The position numbers and the translations under genes are program-made. From contig CM069432.1 in assembly GCA_035610365.1 (NCBI GenBank), positions 281,984,709 through 282,048,708 of the forward strand: a stretch of DNA of 64,000 nucleotides, in the 5' to 3' direction. Shown here one piece after another: positions 58,270 to 64,000 of the stretch. This DNA is from Aquatica leii. Lineage: Eukaryota; Arthropoda; Insecta; Coleoptera; Lampyridae. How positions within the stretch are numbered: position 1 is the first letter of the stretch; the number at the start of each line of letters is the position of its first letter. Under the pieces are notes generated by a model. It was given only the letters and a program-made list of their open reading frames with translations. It was not told where the DNA came from and did not search any database.

Positions 58270-59191
58270 GCCAGGTAGGGGCACTTCCTCCTTATCATAA
58301 TACAAACTAGATGTTCCACTACAACTATTCCAACCATTAAAAGTGCCTAGAATTTTTTCTACAACTTTTGGCCAGTTTTTTTCACGTACGCGCGGGAATA
58401 TTAGAACTGGTGGAACTGAATTTCCTATTGCATTAACCGCGCAGCAGATTGTAACCGTCTGTCCGCGTTCTTCTGAAGTGGCCTTCGATACTTGTTTCAG
58501 TAGTTTTTGTGAAATTATCTTCCTTGATCTATGAACAGTTTGCACACTTATTTCGTCGCAATTATAAATGCACTCGGACCCAAACTGATCTCTATATAAC
58601 ATGGTTCGCAAGAACTCATAAAACTCTCCTACAGTATGCAGTTGCACGTTCAGGTGTTCGTAAAGCTAGATCATTATTTCGAAGCATGAATTCTTGAAAC
58701 CAGAGAGCCGTTTTTTTAATCCATTTTTGAGGAATTTTAATTTTATTTTCTACTGTAAACATATCTGCTATTTTGCGAGTTTTCTTAGATGTTAAGACAT
58801 AATTAATTCTTGCAACAATGAGTAAATATTTAGAAATGGATCTTTCTTGCACAGCGTTAAATATTTGTGAACATTGAAAGTTTGGAGATAATGTTGTTCC
58901 ATTTCTTTTTTCTTTGTACTTGACTACATCCCTTTGTAGTGTTATTTTATCTATTTCATATATTCGATTGCAGTCGCAGAGTTTACTTCCTTTCATAACG
59001 TCTTCTACAGCTTTTCTCATACGAGCAATGCTGAAACCATATTCGTCTGCTTCGCCCATTTGAGCGGCATTTTGAAAGTTTAGATATTTTACTATTTTGT
59101 AGAATAAACAGACCAAGAAGGTTGATACATGTATCAAGCCTACTTTAATTTTGTGTATCAAGTGTTCTATACATGATATATTTACATACAT
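58270..59191 (-). pseudogene. pogo/Tigger-like transposase, N-terminal part (split)
   Basis: The minus strand reads IARMRKAVEDVMKGSKLCDC (helix-turn-helix region), then KIADMFTVENKIKIPQKWIK, WFQEFMLRNNDLALRTPERA and TAYCRRVL. In the next frame it reads YNCDEISVQTVHRSRKIISQ (first catalytic Asp; the family has 'NVDETG'), then KQVSKATSEERGQTVTICCA and VNAIGNSVPPVLIFPRV. This is the standard pogo order. A frameshift near 58,630 separates the DNA-binding part from the catalytic part. It continues at 54,661-54,194 beyond the inserted Transib. Confidence 0.85.
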
Positions 59192-59845
59192 AAAGTTGCT
59201 TTTATAAAATACATAACCTAGAAAATTCAGTCAAAATATACATCTAAATGTCGGTAAAATTGTCTAGTTTCTGTTGCCACTCAACCACATTCGCTAACTT
59301 CATGTATTTTTTAGTAAAATTCTTACACTTACCTTTTCAGAACAAACAAAAAATGTATCAAAAACAGATTTTTAGATCCCTCCTATCACATATAATTACA
59401 CAGCGGAATATTAACATCAAATGATTTACAATACGTCAATGTACTAGTGCTGCCAACCATAACCAATATCACCAAATTTAAGAGGTGAATTTAAACATTT
59501 ATCAAGGTTTCTAACGTATCAACCCTCCTAAGTCTCCCTTACTCAAAAATTAAAACATATTTTTTTGGTTTATGTAAATTTCTGTTTTTAGTTATTATTG
59601 TTTTTATAATTATTACCAAACGATTGATTTCAAAAAGTAAAAAAAGATTATCTTTATCTATAAAAACATTTAAAAATACGTCATCCAAGACAATACTCAG
59701 TAAAACTATGTGGAATTCAAAAACCTTTTATTGTTATTTTGTCCCATCTAAATAAAAAGAAGTAAAAATAATCATCGTTAATTAAATTTAATTAAATAGT
59801 ATTAAACACAAAATAACATTGTTAAAGTTATGATAACATAATGAG
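59192..59845. other. No recognised gene
   Basis: This is AT-rich spacer between the pogo remnant and the 3' end of GMC copy C. Confidence 0.4.
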
Positions 59846-59851
59846 TTTATT
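59846..59851 (-). terminator. Polyadenylation signal of GMC copy C
   Basis: AATAAA on the minus strand begins only a few nucleotides after the stop codon. No further AATAAA follows in the next 90 nt, so the 3' UTR would be very short. Confidence 0.5.
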
Positions 59852-59854
59852 ATT

Positions 59855-61838
59855 TTAAATGTTTGAATCATATTTACATTCATTTTTAATCAGATCCGAT
59901 GCCTTTTCAGCAATCATAGTGACAGGCGCATGATTGTGACCTGCGACTGCTGTAGGAAAAACACTAGCATCAACAACTCTTAAATTATTAACTCCGTGGA
60001 CTTTTAACTCATGATCCACGACAGAATCTATTGGATTCGGCCCCATCTTACACGTACCACTGCCGTGATACACATGGGAAGTAAAATGCCTTAAATGACA
60101 GTACCAATAATTTTTCGATAGAAACTGATGATTTTTGGTACATTCTGAAATAGGTAATTCCAACACAGAGGCGTTTATTTTTTTAAAAGCATTTGTTTCG
60201 ATTAGTTTTATAGCCAGCTGCGTTGCTTCGTAAAGTACTTTTATATCTTGATCATCCTTATCCGAAAGGTACTGTGCATCAATTAGAGGGTATTCAAAAG
60301 GATCACTTGATTTTAATCGAATCGTTCCGGATGATTTTGGATGGAGTACTATACATATTATTGAAAATGATTGCTGCGGATCCATCTTACCCCATGTTGA
60401 CTCATAAGAAGACTTGGTGTAATGATACACTTTCTGTACGTAACTGTTACTGTTATTAGATGGTTGTAAAAGTAGCTCAAAATCTGGATTTTGCGAATTA
60501 GGGTTGTTATTATATTTTGATTTATAAAATCCAATGCCTTGTAAATTTGCTGCAATTGTGTAAGGTCCGTAACCTTTTAGATATTGTTCAACAAACATTT
60601 CTGTTGATTTAGAGGGCTCAGTATAATTACTAGAAAAATGTAAACCATAATAGCCAGCATGATCATCAAACGAATTTCCGACTGGTAAATCATTGACTAG
60701 CTGAATTCCAAGAGTTTTCAGATGCTCTTTAGGTCCAATTCCGGACAACATTAATATTTGTGGTGATCCAATTACTCCAGCGGAAAGTATCACTTCTTTG
60801 TTTGCACGGACCGAGTACAACGTTCCGTTACAACTAAAAATGACTCCTAAGGCTTTTTTAGAGTGTTTATCAATAAGCACCTTTGTAACGTAACTGTTAA
60901 CAAGTACGTCTAAGTTATCTCTGGATAGTACTGGGTTTAAATATACTTTAGCGGTACTGCCTCTTTTCCCTTTTATGTAATTAAACTGTGTTTTTGAAGC
61001 ACCTATCTGAGATTTTCCGTTGTAGTCGACTATCTTGTAACCTAATTCAACGTTGGCTTGAAGGAATGCATTCAGTTGAGGACTGCTTGGTTTATGGTAC
61101 TCTACATTGAGATTTCCTCCAGTTTCATGATATTCTAAATCCCCATTTATAGTGAAGTTTTCAGATTTTTTAAAGTATGGTAAAACGTTTTTGTAACTCC
61201 ACCCTGGATTACCCATTTTTTGCCAATTGTCGTAATCGTCTTTGTTGCCTCTTGAATATATTAAACCATTAATCAAACTCGAACCACCCAAACCTTTACC
61301 GCGAGGGTACTTACATTCTTGATTGATCATTCCTAAAAGGTTTTTAAGAATATAACTCTATCGTTTAACTTGCCTACCTAAACAAGCAAATCTTTGTGGT
61401 GTCGTTTTATAATTCCAATTGAACTCATGTCCTTGTAAGAAAAGAGCCATTGCAGGTATATTTACAAATACATTTTCTATTCCACCAGCTTCTAAAAGTA
61501 ACACCGATTTTTCAGGATCTTCAGACAATCGACTTGCGATTACAGCACCCGCTGATCCCCCTCCTACTATAACATAATCATAGCTTCTACCATAATCTAA
61601 TTAGAAAGAAACGTTATTCTAAGTAAATATAAGAATATGATTTACTTTTTTGAATGTCATCTTTTGGTTTATGCATTGATGCGTCTTCTGGCAAAATAAA
61701 TGAATTGGCCTTTACAATTCCTTCTTCAATAACACTTACATAGTTTTTAATTTCTTCATAGTTATGACTTGAGACTTGTTGCAGGAGGATGATTAAATGT
61801 GTATACGCTATCAAGCGCATTGCACAAACAGTACACAA
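59855..61838 (-). CDS. GMC oxidoreductase copy C (secreted, FAD-dependent), 3 exons
   Basis: Exon 1 is 61,646-61,838, exon 2 is 61,378-61,596 and exon 3 is 59,855-61,332; the introns are 49 and 45 bp, GT-AG and phase 1. The joined frame is 629 residues, fully open. The signal peptide includes [16 protein letters not shown]. Exon 2 has [20 protein letters not shown] and LLLEAGG. Signature 1 is [20 protein letters not shown] and signature 2 is [15 protein letters not shown]. The catalytic histidines are in [10 protein letters not shown] and GHNHAP. The C-terminus is extended by a few residues (ECKYDSNI) relative to A and B. Its upstream region is the least disturbed of the three, so it may best show the ancestral promoter. 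In leaf beetles, related GMC enzymes oxidise alcohols in defensive secretions; that role here is speculation. Confidence 0.94.
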
Positions 61839-61892
61839 TGTATTTTAAATTACACTAGAAATTGTATTACTTGTAAATTAAAAACCGTAATG

Positions 61893-61901
61893 ATATAAAT
61901 A
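61893..61901 (-). promoter_or_regulatory. TATA-like box of GMC copy C
   Basis: TATTTATAT on the minus strand, about 55 nt before the start codon, is conserved with copy B (39,311-39,319) and deleted in copy A. Conservation between paralogs while the flanking sequence drifts supports a promoter role. Confidence 0.55.
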
Positions 61902-61919
61902 CGGTTTTACTTAACCCCA

Positions 61920-62840
61920 CTCTTCATGCCTAAGCGAATACATGCAAATACTTTAGATTTTATAATATCGGTTACTAATTAATACTGAAATTGAAAAAGG
62001 TAGTAACTTTTAACCTTGAACTTAAGTTATTAACAAACTTAAAGTAACTGTAAGCATCTGCATTATAATGATTATATTAATTATATATTTTGCAATTATA
62101 ATTTATCTTTTATGTTATGACGTTATAAATACAAGAATAATAAATAAATTTATCTGAATATTTAATAGAATATTCAAATATGGAATTAAATTGAATAATT
62201 TTGCAGAGGTTATTCAATTTTTTAATTTATAATAGCAAGATCAAACAAAACGTCTAAAAATTATTTTATTATTTTCTGCATACGACTAATATTCGTATGC
62301 AAGAAAGTAACCTCTGCGGTACTATACCTTCCACGTATATCGGCGAGCGTTTTACATATTCATAGAATGAAACAATTCAGATTATAATTATCATTTTAAT
62401 TTGTTGCAAATAAGTTTATTTAATTATAAACAGGTTGAAAACGATGTTATTAAGTGCTAGAAAAACATTTTGCTTGATGGGAGAAAAGAAAATCGATAAC
62501 TAAGAAATCTTCCAAAACACCAATTGGTTATTTTGCTCTACGGATTATGGCACGGCATATCTGAAAATGTAAACTAAAATTTCTTCTATCTTCAAGTTCA
62601 TAAATTCTTTTCTTAATTTGTGTAGTTTAGAACTTGGTTTAGATTACAAATTAATTACTGTTTGAGGTGCAAACATACCAAAGATGCATTGATAAGTCGC
62701 GGTTCAGGTCGCGGTTTAAATTTACTTCCTAAACCGTGACCTGAACCGCGACGTAGCTTGCACCGATGTTCATGGAGATGTGATTTAGCTTTCAAAATTG
62801 AATTTTTATTGTAAAGTTGCAACGGATTCATTACTGTCAT
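61920..62840. repeat. Upstream region of GMC copy C (fullest copy)
   Basis: Its parts match copy A (24,361-24,860) and copy B (39,250-39,490 plus 43,880-44,300). It therefore contains every piece that is deleted or displaced in the other two. No coding frame is present. It is a candidate for the ancestral regulatory region. Confidence 0.65.
62696..62752. repeat. Hairpin with 23-bp arms upstream of copy C
   Basis: The arms at 62,696-62,718 and 62,730-62,752 are inverted repeats matching at 22 of 23 positions, with an 11-nt loop. The left arm contains TCGCGGTT twice and is found unchanged at 44,111-44,133 in the displaced module of copy B. Confidence 0.85.
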
Positions 62841-63400
62841 TCCATTTTAAATTATCTGCATTAATTTGTAACTTTTATTATGCCTTTTATATATATTATT
62901 TTGTTTTAAAAAGAGTCTGTGTTAATAATACAGGTATGTCTTCAATTTCTATTTTGTTACATCTATCGAATTCTAATAAACTGATAAAATATCTATCTTT
63001 TGAGATTGAATCTATACATTATTCCTATGTAACGTTTTATTGCAGATAAGACCCTTAAAGTCTCAAAATCAAACTATTGGCATCCCTGACTTCAGAAGAT
63101 AATTGACCAATTTTGGCAACTCTTCTAATGGTGTAACTAATTTCTTTGCATCTTTTGTTGGCGAGTTCTTTATCTAATACACTACCTGAGAGTCGACGTT
63201 ACAATTTCTGACATCCCTTGTGGGGATAATAAAACAATTCATTTTGTGAGTTTGTGCGAATTGTTTTCTTTTTGTCTTAAATACACGCTTATATTAGAAA
63301 TATCGTTTCTATATCTGAATTGATTTTCGCTATCTCGTATCGTACCTTGATTGTATCTTGTCTCGTATATTTATCCAAATGTCTTTTATCTATGCCTTAT
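62841..63400. other. No recognised gene; possible LTR leader
   Basis: This is AT-rich sequence leading into the gag fossil. It could hold the 5' LTR or leader of that element, but no partner LTR is in the window. Confidence 0.35.
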
Positions 63401-64000
63401 TTTCTGAAGAAATGAGTTATAAAATTTCAATCAGAAGACAAACTCCTTTGTCTACTCAGTGTCAACGTCGTAGATAGTTACGTTCTATCTTACATCGCGA
63501 ATCTAGTAATAAATCTAAGGTTTTAGTGTCTACTTATGCTTGTCAGCAAGATATTTCGGAAGTATGTAACTCTCTAAAAGAATTATAGTCTTTCTGATTT
63601 TTCCTCTGGAAATCCTGAACTTAAACGTTTGCAGTACCGATTATCTCATGTTGACGACCGAATTTCTCGAATTATTGCCGAAAATAACAACAAAATATTG
63701 TCGCTAAGTTAAATGAATCTCTTATAAATTTGGACGGTGAATTTCTTTTACGTTTCGATAGTGTCTCTGACATCGAGTTACAATTGCAAAACACTTCGAT
63801 TAAAGAAACTACAGTATCTCATTCGTATAGTATGCATTCTATAAATGGAATTTGAAGTTTTCTGGTTCTTCAAGTAAAAGCAACTTAATCCAATTTTTAG
63901 AAAAAGTTCCTGAATTACGTTTAGCTCGCAATATTTCATTCCAAGAATTATTGGACTCTGCCGTAAATGTTTATGAAGATCAAGCTCTTATCTGGTATCG
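63400..64000 (+). pseudogene. Gypsy-type gag fossil, runs off the window
   Basis: Legible blocks include LVSTYACQQDISEVCNSLKE, then SLINLDGEFLLRFDSVSDIE. Near the edge is WNLKFSGSSSKSNLIQFLEK with VPELRLARNISFQELLDSAV and YEDQALIWYR. The last blocks are the retrotransposon gag domain (FL..V.ELR.AR.VS..EL...A...... AL.WYR). It resembles the fossil at 26.6-26.8 kb. It is broken in a few places; the rest lies outside the window. Confidence 0.75.

Larger units (their letters stand above)
54662..58270 (-). mobile_element. Transib-superfamily (RAG1-like) DNA transposon inserted in pogo
   Basis: Sequence between the two pogo halves holds a Transib-type transposase (55.3-57.3 kb) and three 121-bp repeats. 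It also holds a heptamer-like edge, CATAGTGGTCCC, at 54,662, directly against pogo coding sequence; Transib ends and RAG signal heptamers look like CACAGTG. The opposite end was not found, so the right edge is approximate. Two MITEs (57,543-57,674 and 57,873-57,933) sit in its 5' part. It is a DNA transposon inferred dead from frame breaks in the transposase. Confidence 0.65.

Overview
The window is a piece of a repeat-rich insect nuclear genome. A beetle is the most likely host, but that is inference. It has AT-rich DNA, three multi-exon genes with 45-48 bp introns, and non-LTR elements of R1, Jockey and RTE-like types. It also has Penelope-like elements, a Copia element primed by a half initiator-Met tRNA, Gypsy remains, and DNA transposons of Transib, pogo, Tc1/mariner and hAT type. 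No bacterial genes, rRNA genes or CRISPR arrays were seen.

The only host genes I can support are three paralogous secreted GMC (glucose-methanol-choline) oxidoreductases. All lie on the minus strand: copy A at 22,269-24,237, copy B at 37,284-39,249 and copy C at 59,855-61,838. Each has three coding exons with the same intron positions and phases (193 + 219 + about 1,460-1,478 nt). Each joined frame is open and encodes 623-629 residues with a signal peptide, FAD-binding GGGSAG, both GMC signatures and two C-terminal catalytic histidines. They are an unbroken tandem family spread over 40 kb by transposon insertions. Their upstream regions are also homologous. Copy C keeps the fullest version. 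Copy A has lost about 40 bp including a TATA-like box. In copy B the distal upstream part was pushed away by about 4.3 kb of inserted elements.

Layout: 1-7.7 kb holds LINE remnants (R1-like, RTE-like) and a dispersed repeat with a tRNA-like core. 7,685-12,021 is a nearly complete Copia fossil with 5-bp target duplications, sitting inside an RTE-like LINE that itself abuts a Penelope remnant. 12.5-14.5 kb holds two Penelope-like remnants head to head. 15.1-18.97 kb is a near full-length Jockey-clade LINE. 19.7-21.8 kb has an LTR-like repeat and a hAT (ZMYM1-like) fragment. 22.2-24.9 kb is GMC copy A. 24.9-31.2 kb holds two copies of an LTR-like repeat around a Gypsy gag fossil and a purine-rich LINE. 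32.9-36.7 kb holds an RTE-like LINE with a MITE inside it, then an R1-like LINE. 37.3-39.5 kb is copy B. 39.6-43.8 kb has a Penelope GIY-YIG remnant and a Gypsy fossil. 44-54 kb is mostly intergenic, with a mariner fragment, a GC-rich block and repeats. 54.2-59.2 kb is a nested stack: a pogo-like transposon split by a Transib (RAG1-like) element, with two MITEs. 59.8-62.8 kb is copy C with its upstream region. The window ends inside a Gypsy gag fossil.

The most interesting signals are the tandem GMC family with its diverging promoters and the Transib-in-pogo nest with three 121-bp repeats. Several insertions also have readable target sites.
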